From positions 1 through 14,381 of the forward strand of contig JACQPW010000053.1 of the NCBI GenBank assembly GCA_016207285.1: 14,381 nt of DNA, read 5' to 3'. Each line of letters starts with the position of its first letter. The first letter of the stretch is position 1. This document shows positions 6,681-13,442 of this stretch, piece after piece. The stretch comes from Candidatus Kerfeldbacteria bacterium. GTDB taxonomy: Bacteria; Patescibacteriota; Patescibacteriia; UBA9570. The notes beneath the pieces were generated by a model. That model did not search any database and was not told where the DNA came from. It saw only the letters and a program-made list of their open reading frames with translations. The translations under genes and the position numbers were made by a program.

Positions 6681-7598
6681 ATGATCAACTATAGCGAACT
6701 GCTCACTGGAGCCTGGCGAGCCACCTGGAAATATCGTGCCATGTGGTTGTTAGGTATGGCCATTATCGGTGGTTGTAATGTGGGAGGAGCCACACAATTT
6801 TCTTATGGTCTAGGCAATGACGCTAGTACGTACAGTCAGTCAACGGATTACGAAACCGTGGCCATGCTGGATGCGTTGACGGATCTGGCTCGGGAGTATT
6901 GGTTATTATTAGTGTTGATCGGAGTCTGTTTATTTTTACTCGCGTGCACTGCTTTGGTGATACATTACATTGCGTTGGGCGGTATCTACCGTGGGGCTGC
7001 CTTAGCCAAACAAAATCAGCCAGTTCAATTCACGGCACTGTGTCGGGCTGGTACCGAAACGTTTTGGCCAGTATTAGCTGTGTCATTGTTGTTCAAAATC
7101 GGCCTGGGCATCATCACTGCTGTAGTCGTCCTCTTATTGGTGATCTTGGCCTTGACGATTGTTGGCTTGGTGATTGTACTACCATTGGTCATCATATTAG
7201 TTTGTTTGGCCTTACCACTGCGTTCCGTGATCAGTAGCCTGTATAGCTTTACGATTCAAGGTATCGTTTTACAACAGCTCAGTATAGGACAAAGTTGGCA
7301 GCAAGCTTGGCGATTATGGAAAGCCAATTGGCTGGATGCGCTACTGATTTACCTTTGTGCCGTTGGCTGGAAAGTGATTGTGCAAGTGCTCTGTTTCATT
7401 GGATTAGTGCTGCTCGCAATGCCAGTTGCACTTTTTGGATACCTCGCGTATACTAGCGAAGCTTGGTTAAGCCTTGGGCTAGGTACACTGGCCTTGGTTG
7501 GTTTGTTGGCAGTGGTTGGATTCCTGGTGAAAGGAATCAACCAAAGTTTTTCAACCCACCTTTGGCACAGAGGTTACGCCGCCCTAGCTCAGCGGTAG
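6681..7598 (+). CDS. Polytopic membrane protein of unknown function, C-terminus overlapping tRNA-Thr
   Basis: This 305-residue protein is strongly hydrophobic. It has an amphipathic start (MINYSELLTGAWRATWKYRAMW) and membrane segments at about 20-33, 73-97, 128-152, 154-180, 219-252 and 262-284. The repeated G..W..AW.LWKANW pattern (about 203-217) recalls the broad group of DUF-type glycerophosphodiester-phosphodiesterase membrane-domain or YciC-like proteins common in small genomes; I cannot place it more precisely. Its final six codons and TAG stop (7596-7598) lie inside tRNA-Thr, and codon 300 begins at the first base of the tRNA. It probably shares a transcript with that tRNA. The start is supported by a promoter about 20 nt upstream and by convergence of membrane features right after the Met. 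Confidence 0.85.
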   Translation: MINYSELLTGAWRATWKYRAMWLLGMAIIGGCNVGGATQFSYGLGNDASTYSQSTDYETVAMLDALTDLAREYWLLLVLIGVCLFLLACTALVIHYIALGGIYRGAALAKQNQPVQFTALCRAGTETFWPVLAVSLLFKIGLGIITAVVVLLLVILALTIVGLVIVLPLVIILVCLALPLRSVISSLYSFTIQGIVLQQLSIGQSWQQAWRLWKANWLDALLIYLCAVGWKVIVQVLCFIGLVLLAMPVALFGYLAYTSEAWLSLGLGTLALVGLLAVVGFLVKGINQSFSTHLWHRGYAALAQR

Positions 7599-7652
7599 AG
7601 CAACAGTTTTGTAAACTGTGGGTCGTCGGTTCAAATCCGACGGGCGGCTCCA
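7578..7652 (+). tRNA. tRNA-Thr (TGT anticodon)
   Basis: It folds as a standard class I tRNA. The acceptor stem is GCCGCCC with GGGCGGC, the D-arm contains GCTCAGCGGTAGAGC, the anticodon stem ACAGT with ACTGT encloses TTTGTAA (anticodon TGT), and the T-arm CGTCGG-TTCAAAT-CCGACG is intact. Discriminator T is followed by an encoded CCA (7650-7652). No separate promoter is obvious in the coding sequence just upstream, so it is probably cut from a longer transcript that starts before 6681. Confidence 0.97.
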
Positions 7653-7700
7653 AATTAAACGTCAATTCAACACATTAAGTTATCAAGTTAAGTTATATCT

Positions 7701-7862
7701 ATGTCCCAAGATCGTCTGACAAAACTGGAATGCACCGTGTGCAAACAAATCAATTACTACACCCAAAAGAATAAGAAAAAATTACATCAGGCCGGCAAAT
7801 TAGAGTTAACCAAACATTGCCCGCACTGTCGCAAACATACTCCCCACAAGGAGATCAAATAG
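7701..7862 (+). CDS. rpmG: 50S ribosomal protein L33 (bL33), zinc-binding form
   Basis: This 53-residue protein is a component of the large ribosomal subunit near the E site. The sequence has the bL33 pattern: MSQDRLTKLECTVC near the start, the NYYTQKNKK segment, LELTKHCPHCRKHTPHKEIK at the end, and a basic charge throughout. Cysteines 11, 14, 40 and 43 form two CxxC pairs, so this is the zinc-ribbon (C+) version. It lies 48 nt downstream of tRNA-Thr. A tRNA-rpmG arrangement is common in bacteria, but secE and nusG, which often follow, are absent here. No Shine-Dalgarno sequence is visible before the ATG. Its stop is 5 nt from the convergent stop of the next gene. Confidence 0.95.
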   Translation: MSQDRLTKLECTVCKQINYYTQKNKKKLHQAGKLELTKHCPHCRKHTPHKEIK

Positions 7863-7867
7863 TCTGT

Positions 7868-8596
7868 TTAGAGCACCACCCGCAAGGTTTCTAATTCGGC
7901 TCGCCGCCGAACGAGTTGTTGTGGGCTGCTAAAAATCTCTACTAACTGTTTGGCAACCGCTTCGGTTTGCGTATGCAATTTTTTCCTAGCAGCTGACAAA
8001 TTGTTTGCATTGATCTGTTGGGCATTGTCCCACGCCTGGTGCCGCCAGCGGACAATAATATGATGAAACTCCTGCTCGGTCAGACTTGGCAACAAAAACG
8101 CCCCCACCGATAGATAATCATGATAGTGTTTAGTCAAAAATTGCATTACTTCGGGAATCACAGACAGTAACAGAGCATCAATGCGGTTAAAGTCTTTAGC
8201 CGCGCGATAGCGCGCTGTATTCAACGCCAGTGGTAAATCACCATTAATGTGGGCATTGATACCCAGTAACAATTCCACAAAAGCATTACCATGCCCAGAC
8301 TGACAATAGGTGTAGTAGGTTTTCCAAGGAGCTGGTTGCCTACGCTGACCGGCTAACCACCGTTCTAACGGTTTGAAATAAAGATCAGCAAACACACTAT
8401 CTAACCGTTCCAAGGCTGCTGGCTGATCATAAAAGGTACGGCGCTGCATACCCGCTGCCGTGACCGCCTTAGTGACCAAATAATAGGTCTGTAAAAATGG
8501 AATCAGTCCCCTATACTTGGGCTGCCGGGACAACGCTACTAACATCATATCCATGCGTCCAACGACGCTTAATAAAGCAGCACTAGCCATACTCAT
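7868..8596 (-). CDS. DUF5995-like protein
   Basis: This 242-residue, mainly helical protein matches my recollection of DUF5995. The segments are FLQTYYLVTKAV (about 34-45), FADLYFKPLERWL (about 69-81), the hallmark LLLGINAHINGDLPLAL (about 109-125), FNRIDALLLSVIPEV (about 136-150) and RWRHQAWDNAQQI (about 183-195). The His and Asp of the AHINGD motif are the best candidates for a functional site, but no activity is established for the family that I know of. There is no signal peptide or clear membrane span. Its ATG overlaps the TGA of the upstream gene by 4 nt (ATGA), so the two are translationally coupled and probably work together. No Shine-Dalgarno sequence is seen. Confidence 0.8.
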   Translation of the reverse strand: MSMASAALLSVVGRMDMMLVALSRQPKYRGLIPFLQTYYLVTKAVTAAGMQRRTFYDQPAALERLDSVFADLYFKPLERWLAGQRRQPAPWKTYYTYCQSGHGNAFVELLLGINAHINGDLPLALNTARYRAAKDFNRIDALLLSVIPEVMQFLTKHYHDYLSVGAFLLPSLTEQEFHHIIVRWRHQAWDNAQQINANNLSAARKKLHTQTEAVAKQLVEIFSSPQQLVRRRAELETLRVVL

Positions 8597-9597
8597 CCAC
8601 GCTGGGCTTGCGGAGTAATTAAGCGGTAGGCTTGGTAGACAGCATTATGAACAATGCGATCTGACACGGGTTTCAAATTCTGGTACCACTGTTGTGCCTT
8701 TGGCAACGCGGGTGTGATGATGGCGATGGCAGCACGTACCTCATCATTAATCACTCCCTGCTGATACGCTGCAATTAACACTCGAGCAGCGGAGACACTC
8801 GCCTCCAAATCACTAATGAATTGTGTTAACGCATCGCGCGTCAAGGCAAACTGCTCACCCAACTCTTGCACCCTTGGGTCGGTTTGTCGTTGTAAGGTTG
8901 GGACTGCTTCCATTAACGTCTGCTGGCGGGAGCGCAAACGATCAATGACCTCTTGCAATTCAGTCGCTTGATCACTAACGAATGCATCTTGGTGAAATTG
9001 AATACCAAGATCATCTATCGAACCGGCTAACCCATCCAAGGTGATGAACACCGTGCTGAGTACTGCCCCCATTTTAAAATCACATTGTCTAAGTAATTCG
9101 ATATTCTGGTCTGTGAGCACCGCCTCGCCACGCACAAAGGCAGCGGCGTGATCCTGCCCAATCGTAGTTTCATGTACCGGATGTAAACCTAAAATCGGAA
9201 AGGCGGCTTGGTAGTCCCGTGCACGGTTCACTACTACAACTACAGTGCGATCAGTCAAATTTGCCTGCAAGGCAGTTAAAGCTGGCTGTAACTCGATTTG
9301 ACCAGCCAAGGCAAAGGAGCCGTTTTGTCTGGCCATGGCATGGTCAATTGTGAACGGGAACATAATCATATCCGGTGCTTGAGCCAAGGCCGGTTCAGCT
9401 ATGTTGGCTGCTAACTGATCATCGGTCAAATTCAACACCTGAGGGGTTGGATTACGGTTGAATGCCTCGGTTTGTGGACACGAATTAGCCTGTATCCATT
9501 GATTAATCTCAACTTTAGCTTGCTTTAGCACTTGCCGCTCACGGCGGTCACGCTCGGCAGCGTTTTCTGGGTGTGACACTGGATCAGGTGGGGTCAT
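8593..9597 (-). CDS. Protein of unknown function, first gene of a two-gene operon
   Basis: This 334-residue protein matches no family I recognise. It begins with a charged, probably helical or disordered stretch (about 1-35). A region with alternating strands and helices follows at about 55-210, including the hydrophobic strands DMIMFPFTIDHA and TVVVVVN. The C-terminal part (about 215-330) is helical with coiled-coil character, as in ATELQEVIDRLRSRQQ. No signal peptide or membrane segment is present, so it is likely cytoplasmic. The ATG at 9597 lies six bases after an extended -10 box, supporting this start. It overlaps the DUF5995-like gene by 4 nt, which implies stoichiometric expression and perhaps a complex. 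Composition resembles its neighbours, so there is no sign of recent transfer. Confidence 0.78.
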   Translation of the reverse strand: MTPPDPVSHPENAAERDRRERQVLKQAKVEINQWIQANSCPQTEAFNRNPTPQVLNLTDDQLAANIAEPALAQAPDMIMFPFTIDHAMARQNGSFALAGQIELQPALTALQANLTDRTVVVVVNRARDYQAAFPILGLHPVHETTIGQDHAAAFVRGEAVLTDQNIELLRQCDFKMGAVLSTVFITLDGLAGSIDDLGIQFHQDAFVSDQATELQEVIDRLRSRQQTLMEAVPTLQRQTDPRVQELGEQFALTRDALTQFISDLEASVSAARVLIAAYQQGVINDEVRAAIAIITPALPKAQQWYQNLKPVSDRIVHNAVYQAYRLITPQAQRG

Positions 9598-9612
9598 GGC
9601 GGCAGTATAGCA
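9598..9612 (-). promoter_or_regulatory. Extended -10 promoter, leaderless start of the two-gene operon
   Basis: The minus strand reads TGCTATACT (9612-9604), then six bases, then the ATG at 9597. This is the clearest leaderless arrangement in the window. A -35 is weak (TGTAAA at 9632-9627 with a 17-bp spacer). It is back-to-back with the cold-shock gene promoter. Confidence 0.6.
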
Positions 9613-9620
9613 TCCCGCTC

Positions 9621-9649
9621 TTGACTTTTACAGCCCGATCTGATAGTAT
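9621..9649 (+). promoter_or_regulatory. Strong promoter of the cold-shock gene
   Basis: TTGACT (9621-9626), a 17-bp spacer and TAGTAT (9644-9649) preceded by TG at 9641-9642 give both a good -35 and an extended -10. Transcription would start near 9656, about 84 nt before the coding sequence. Confidence 0.65.
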
Positions 9650-9655
9650 TTCCAC

Positions 9656-9739
9656 CGTAAAGTAGTTTCAATAAGAAGCGTCGTCGAACTTCGATGAACT
9701 CCACATTACACATAATTCATTTGAAATCAAGTCAAACCT
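9656..9739 (+). promoter_or_regulatory. Long 5' leader of the cold-shock gene with hairpin
   Basis: The stretch between the predicted transcription start and the ATG holds no gene. It contains an inverted repeat TCGTCGAA-C-TTCGATGA (9681-9697, one G-U pair), which can form a six-pair hairpin with a 5-nt loop, and a long-range pairing TTTCAA (9666-9671) with TTGAAA (9721-9726). Long structured leaders are known to regulate cspA-type mRNAs with temperature; that role here is inferred. No clear Shine-Dalgarno sequence precedes the ATG. Confidence 0.5.
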
Positions 9740-9940
9740 ATGACAGGATCAATCAAAACTCTAACGGACCGTGGCTTTGGATTCATCGCCGCTGAAGGTT
9801 TAGCGAAGGAAATCTTTTTCCATTCGTCTGCCTTAGTGGGTGTCTCCTTCGACCAATTGGCTGTTGGTAACGCTGTGTCTTTCGATACAGAAGATTCCGA
9901 CAAAGGCCCTCGCGCTGTCAACGTACAGCTCGTTGCCTAG
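9740..9940 (+). CDS. Cold-shock domain protein (CspA family)
   Basis: This 66-residue single-domain protein binds single-stranded RNA and DNA and typically acts as an RNA chaperone or antiterminator. RNP1 appears as RGFGFIAA (residues 11-18) and RNP2 as IFFHSSAL (25-32). The VGNAVSFDTEDSDKGPRAVNV segment is the usual third-to-fifth strand region. It starts MTGSIKTLTDRGFGFI, as CspA proteins do, which supports the ATG at 9740. Length is canonical. It is monocistronic: a strong promoter with a long leader lies upstream and a hairpin terminator begins 25 nt after the stop. Confidence 0.95.
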   Translation: MTGSIKTLTDRGFGFIAAEGLAKEIFFHSSALVGVSFDQLAVGNAVSFDTEDSDKGPRAVNVQLVA

Positions 9941-9965
9941 TCAACTATCGCTAAACGCGATTAAC

Positions 9966-10001
9966 AAACACCTCGTAGCAATACGGGGTGTTTTGTTTTT
10001 C
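9966..10001 (+). terminator. Rho-independent terminator of the cold-shock gene
   Basis: AAACACCTCGTA (9966-9977) pairs with TACGGGGTGTTT (9982-9993), with one T-G wobble, around a GCAA tetraloop. The T-rich run TTGTTTTT follows. Confidence 0.9.
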
Positions 10002-10021
10002 ATCCAGAAACGCGCTACACT
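9993..10021 (+). promoter_or_regulatory. Putative promoter of the secreted amidohydrolase gene
   Basis: TTGTTT (9993-9998), inside the T-run of the preceding terminator, a 17-bp spacer and TACACT (10016-10021) lie just before the ATG at 10030. Eight bases separate the -10 from the ATG, so the mRNA would be leaderless or nearly so. Confidence 0.45.
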
Positions 10022-10029
10022 AAACCCAT

Positions 10030-11049
10030 ATGATTTCACGATCAACACAATTGATCAGCACCAGCCTGTTCCTATTTAGTCTGTCTGTCACAACCGTTAC
10101 AGCTGCTACTGACGATTGCATCCAAACGATCACTCCGGCTGACGATGCCTATACTGGTATTTTGATTGACACCCACTTTCATATTCCCCAAACGGTTGAT
10201 GCCGCCGGGAAACAACCAGAGCTAGGTAAAAACATTACCCTAGCCGAGATTGCGTGTACCCTAAAGGCGGAAGGCACTAAATCTGTCTTTGCCTTTTTCC
10301 CGGTGTACGAAGATTTTGATTACGAGATCTTTATTAAAGAAGCGCGGCGCGCTGAAGCCAACTACCCCAAACGCTTTGTGCCTTTTCTCATGCCACCCAC
10401 ATCGGATGATGATCCGCCTACTGCTAACGCCAAAACGTTAAAACAGATGCTCAACAGCGCCCCAGGGTTATTTCAGGGCTACGGAGAAATTGGACTCTAT
10501 TCATTTAATGATGGACCACAGTATCCGCCCACCGCACAGATTTTCAAGAACATCTACCCAGTAGTGAGAAATCACAATTTGATGGTTTATTTTCATCCTG
10601 GTCAAGAACAATCAGAAGAGTTTGCCCAGACATTAGCTGCTCACCCCAACATTAATTTCATTGTACATGGAGATCAAATTCAACCCTACATTGATGAGTT
10701 GATGAACAACTACGATAATATCTACTATTCGGTAGACATGCTGTATGGGGATCAATACCTATTACGGCCAGAAGTGACCAAACAAGAGTTTTTGGACGCG
10801 GTCGCCGATACCGATACGCTCTTACAAATAGATTGGGCTACCTGGAAACCATTGATCGAAGCCCACCCCACCCGGTTTATGTGGTCCACCGATCGCGGTG
10901 ATGCTGTTTGGACGTTTGATCAAGAGGTGGGTGAAACGCTAGCTAATCATGCTCGCGCTTTTATTGCTGGGCTTGATCCAGCGGCACAAGAACTGTTTGC
11001 CTACAAAAATGCCCGTCGTTTGATGCGCCAGACTGGTCTCGGTAACTAA
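10030..11049 (+). CDS. Secreted amidohydrolase-type metal-dependent hydrolase
   Basis: This 339-residue protein has a signal peptide (hydrophobic core about 8-20, likely cleavage after VTA at residue 25). A TIM-barrel hydrolase of the amidohydrolase-2/TatD-like group follows. Likely metal ligands and catalytic residues appear in the family order: HxH in DTHFHI (His49, His51), Glu153 in GYGEIGLY, His189 in YFHPG, His213 in VHGD and Asp288 in WSTDRGD. Cys30 is near the N-terminus but lacks a lipobox, so it is not a lipoprotein. Most relatives are cytoplasmic, so export is notable. The substrate is unknown. The greA start lies 8 nt after its stop, suggesting shared transcription. Confidence 0.83.
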   Translation: MISRSTQLISTSLFLFSLSVTTVTAATDDCIQTITPADDAYTGILIDTHFHIPQTVDAAGKQPELGKNITLAEIACTLKAEGTKSVFAFFPVYEDFDYEIFIKEARRAEANYPKRFVPFLMPPTSDDDPPTANAKTLKQMLNSAPGLFQGYGEIGLYSFNDGPQYPPTAQIFKNIYPVVRNHNLMVYFHPGQEQSEEFAQTLAAHPNINFIVHGDQIQPYIDELMNNYDNIYYSVDMLYGDQYLLRPEVTKQEFLDAVADTDTLLQIDWATWKPLIEAHPTRFMWSTDRGDAVWTFDQEVGETLANHARAFIAGLDPAAQELFAYKNARRLMRQTGLGN

Positions 11050-11057
11050 ATCGGATC

Positions 11058-11558
11058 ATGCGGCTACCGAATCGAAAACCAGGTAAATATACCTTTCCAC
11101 AGTTTGACCATGTCATGACGGCCGAAAAATTGCAGGCCATGCAGGCTAAATTAGCGCAACTCAAAAAGGTTACGTTACCGCAAGCCATGCGCGATACGCA
11201 GCGCTATGGGGAAAATGGTGACTTTTCTGAAAACGCTGAATACCAAATTGCCAAAGGCCGACTGCGCGGCTTAAACAAATTAGCCGACGAGTTACAATAC
11301 CAAATTAATCACGCTACCATTATTGCACCGGTAACTGGTAGTGCCACCGTCCAGCTTGGTCATACCGTGACCATTATTACTGGCACTACAGAATCTACCT
11401 TCACTATTCTGGGTTCAACCGAGTCCAATCCTAGTGCCGGGGTTATTTCCTACAGCTCTCCACTCGGTGTCGCTTTATTGGGGCACGCCGTTGGCGAAAC
11501 GGTTACTATGCAAGCTGGTGACCGCAAAATCGATTACAAAATTCTTGCGATCGAATGA
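11058..11558 (+). CDS. greA: Transcription elongation factor GreA
   Basis: This 166-residue GreA/GreB-family factor rescues backtracked RNA polymerase by stimulating transcript cleavage in the secondary channel. The N-terminal coiled coil (about 21-95) carries the acidic tip GDFSENAEYQIAK with Asp55 and Glu58, matching Asp41 and Glu44 of E. coli GreA. The C-terminal FKBP-like domain ends with ISYSSPLGVALLGHAVGETV, the standard GreA signature. The protein is about 14 residues longer at the N-terminus than E. coli GreA. The extra segment MRLPNRKPGKYTFPQF resembles extensions I recall from Patescibacteria GreA, so I kept the ATG at 11058 over the internal Met20. It is 8 nt downstream of the amidohydrolase gene and converges on the next gene with 2 nt between stops. 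Confidence 0.93.
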   Translation: MRLPNRKPGKYTFPQFDHVMTAEKLQAMQAKLAQLKKVTLPQAMRDTQRYGENGDFSENAEYQIAKGRLRGLNKLADELQYQINHATIIAPVTGSATVQLGHTVTIITGTTESTFTILGSTESNPSAGVISYSSPLGVALLGHAVGETVTMQAGDRKIDYKILAIE

Positions 11559-11560
11559 TA

Positions 11561-13420
11561 TTAGATGTGTGCGCGCTGACGTTTAGTGCTTAACATTAAC
11601 TGGTCAAAACCGCGTTGTCGTTGGGCAGCTTGCTGTTCTGCATACCAAGTAGACTGACGAACCCGGTCAGCCTGCGCCGGCCCACCCGGACAAGCAATCA
11701 ATAAACCAATACCGGGACGAGCGGTTGAAGTCTGGGCGTCGATGACATACCCTTTGCGCTTCAACGCACCGATACTCAAGGGTTCAAGACCGTGCACTAA
11801 CTGCTCTAACTGATCATAGGACACAATCCGAATGTCTGGAAATGCATCCGGTAGCTTAATATAAGCCGGTGGCGCCGGCCAATCTGGACGCGCAAAACAT
11901 TTTTTGATTTGGGTTTCATAAAATGATCGCTCTAGATGTCTTTTCAACTCGGTTGGCTTAGCGAACTGACCTTGCATCGCCCGTTTGTAGGCTAACCCCT
12001 GCTGACGGTCTGGCCAATACACGTACGTGTCCCCATGCAGCAACATAATACACCCCAAGGCCGACAAGTGATGGGGATCTAATTCCATCGTGTTGGGCTG
12101 AGCAATATCGTCCGCAGTCACCAGATAAGCGGGTTGCTGTTCTGCCGGAATAAGATCAGCTCTGACTGTAGCGCTAGCTTGCATCTGTTTGTTCCACTGT
12201 TCCAACATCCAGCTACGCATTTTGTCCTCATCCATCCACTGCTGATACTTTGGACTATCTTTCCAAGCTTGCAGCGCTGCTAGATCACTACCAATAAAGT
12301 AATGCCGTCTTTGTTTGCGCACTTCAGATCCGTGGGCTTTAAAGATAAATCGACTGGGATCAACCGCCAGCAAGGCATACCCCAAATGCGTCACTGTTTG
12401 TAATTCAGTCGAACGTTTAATATCCAGCAGACGTTCTAAATCAGCCTGGGTAATGATTCGAATATTATCCGGAAACAGTGGATCGGCCATGGCAGCTGGA
12501 TCCTTAAACGCTGCAGCAGCTCGCTCTTTAATGTTCGTTTCATTGACGCGATGCTCAGCCACCCACTGCGTGTAGCGTGGGTCTTGTCGAAAGGCCTTAC
12601 CTTGCCGATGATCGACATTAAAAAAGAATTCACTTTGCCGACGTGGACCAACGGCCACACCGGCTTCCATTAAAAACCCACGGTTCGCTAAACCAGTGAT
12701 GTACAAAGCTTTATCAGGTTTCTCCGTAGCCATAGCTGCCACATTACCATACACAACATCAGCTGGGACGAGCACCTTGTTCCAGCCCGTCGTTAATCCG
12801 GCAGCCGATTCAGACTGGTGTAAAGCTAAAATCGAAAAAACAGCCAATTCTTCAGAAGCACTATCCAGTCCTTTCATACGCGGTAATTGAACCGTTACGT
12901 CACCATTACGCACGCTCTCGATCTGGATCAGACCGGCGGCATCCAGCAGGCGCAATAAACCACGTTGCTTGGTATCAGCTCTGACGGTGACAGTATCATT
13001 ACCAAGATTGTGTAAACGACAGTCGTGCAATTGAGCGATCGCTTCGAGCACGGTGCAATCCTTGGGTAAATCTACACACTTGATCACAGCCAGCGCCAAT
13101 TCCTCCTGCAACGTTGATGACAGTCTCGTATCTGGCGCCAGCGTTACACCCTGTTCACTCACTTGCACTATATTGTGACGTTGCAACACTTCCGCCGTAG
13201 CCGTTAAATCGTCCAGCGAAACCGTTGGGTTTAAAGCTTCATCCATGGTATCTTCATACACGTGCTGACTCACACTACCAGTCGTAGTGCTACGTTCACG
13301 GATATCACCCAACCAGCGCTCTACCGTCTGCACGACCGGCGCATACCGCTTCCACAGATGCTCTTCCAATGGGGTAGGTTCGGTTGGTTGCCGTTCAATT
13401 GCGCTGACTGGTTCTGTCAT
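11561..13420 (-). CDS. Large protein of unknown function with degenerate tandem modules
   Basis: This 619-residue protein matches no family I know. There is no signal peptide or membrane span, so it is cytoplasmic. Residues about 15-210 look like two or three small helical, perhaps winged-helix-like units, each ending in a strand pair such as HNIVQVSEQGVTL (82-94) and AGLIQIESVRNGDVTVQLP (162-180). From about 214 the protein seems to consist of four related modules of about 90-105 residues (about 214-303, 316-412, 422-509, 521-610). Each has a strand (IRIITQADLERL, AYLVTADDIA, IRIVSYDQLEQL), a LGY/LGC/KGY turn, another strand, then a charged helical tail. Modules 1 and 2 share DPRYTQW and SPKYQQW. 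This could be a DNA- or protein-binding scaffold, which is only inference. The start follows a weak -10 box by six bases. Confidence 0.75.
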   Translation of the reverse strand: MTEPVSAIERQPTEPTPLEEHLWKRYAPVVQTVERWLGDIRERSTTTGSVSQHVYEDTMDEALNPTVSLDDLTATAEVLQRHNIVQVSEQGVTLAPDTRLSSTLQEELALAVIKCVDLPKDCTVLEAIAQLHDCRLHNLGNDTVTVRADTKQRGLLRLLDAAGLIQIESVRNGDVTVQLPRMKGLDSASEELAVFSILALHQSESAAGLTTGWNKVLVPADVVYGNVAAMATEKPDKALYITGLANRGFLMEAGVAVGPRRQSEFFFNVDHRQGKAFRQDPRYTQWVAEHRVNETNIKERAAAAFKDPAAMADPLFPDNIRIITQADLERLLDIKRSTELQTVTHLGYALLAVDPSRFIFKAHGSEVRKQRRHYFIGSDLAALQAWKDSPKYQQWMDEDKMRSWMLEQWNKQMQASATVRADLIPAEQQPAYLVTADDIAQPNTMELDPHHLSALGCIMLLHGDTYVYWPDRQQGLAYKRAMQGQFAKPTELKRHLERSFYETQIKKCFARPDWPAPPAYIKLPDAFPDIRIVSYDQLEQLVHGLEPLSIGALKRKGYVIDAQTSTARPGIGLLIACPGGPAQADRVRQSTWYAEQQAAQRQRGFDQLMLSTKRQRAHI

Positions 13421-13432
13421 AGTGGTATCCTA
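13421..13432 (-). promoter_or_regulatory. Possible -10 box of the 619-residue protein gene
   Basis: The minus strand reads TAGGAT (13432-13427), then six bases, then the ATG at 13420. The position fits the leaderless pattern of the window, but the hexamer matches the consensus at only four of six bases and no -35 is clear. Co-transcription with the EamA gene 22 nt upstream is the alternative. Confidence 0.35.
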
Positions 13433-13442
13433 CCTGGTTCAA

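Noticed and set aside
7541..7565. Inverted repeat CCAAAG...CTTTGG just before tRNA-Thr
   Set aside because: The arms are only six bases with a 13-nt loop inside coding sequence, which is compatible with chance.
7463..7678. Open frame running through the tRNA-Thr gene
   Set aside because: It is out of frame with the membrane protein and passes through the whole tRNA, so it is chance.
11556..11558. Alternative genetic code with TGA read as glycine
   Set aside because: TGA falls exactly at the expected protein ends of GreA, MsrA and the 334-residue protein, and no in-frame TGA interrupts conserved regions.
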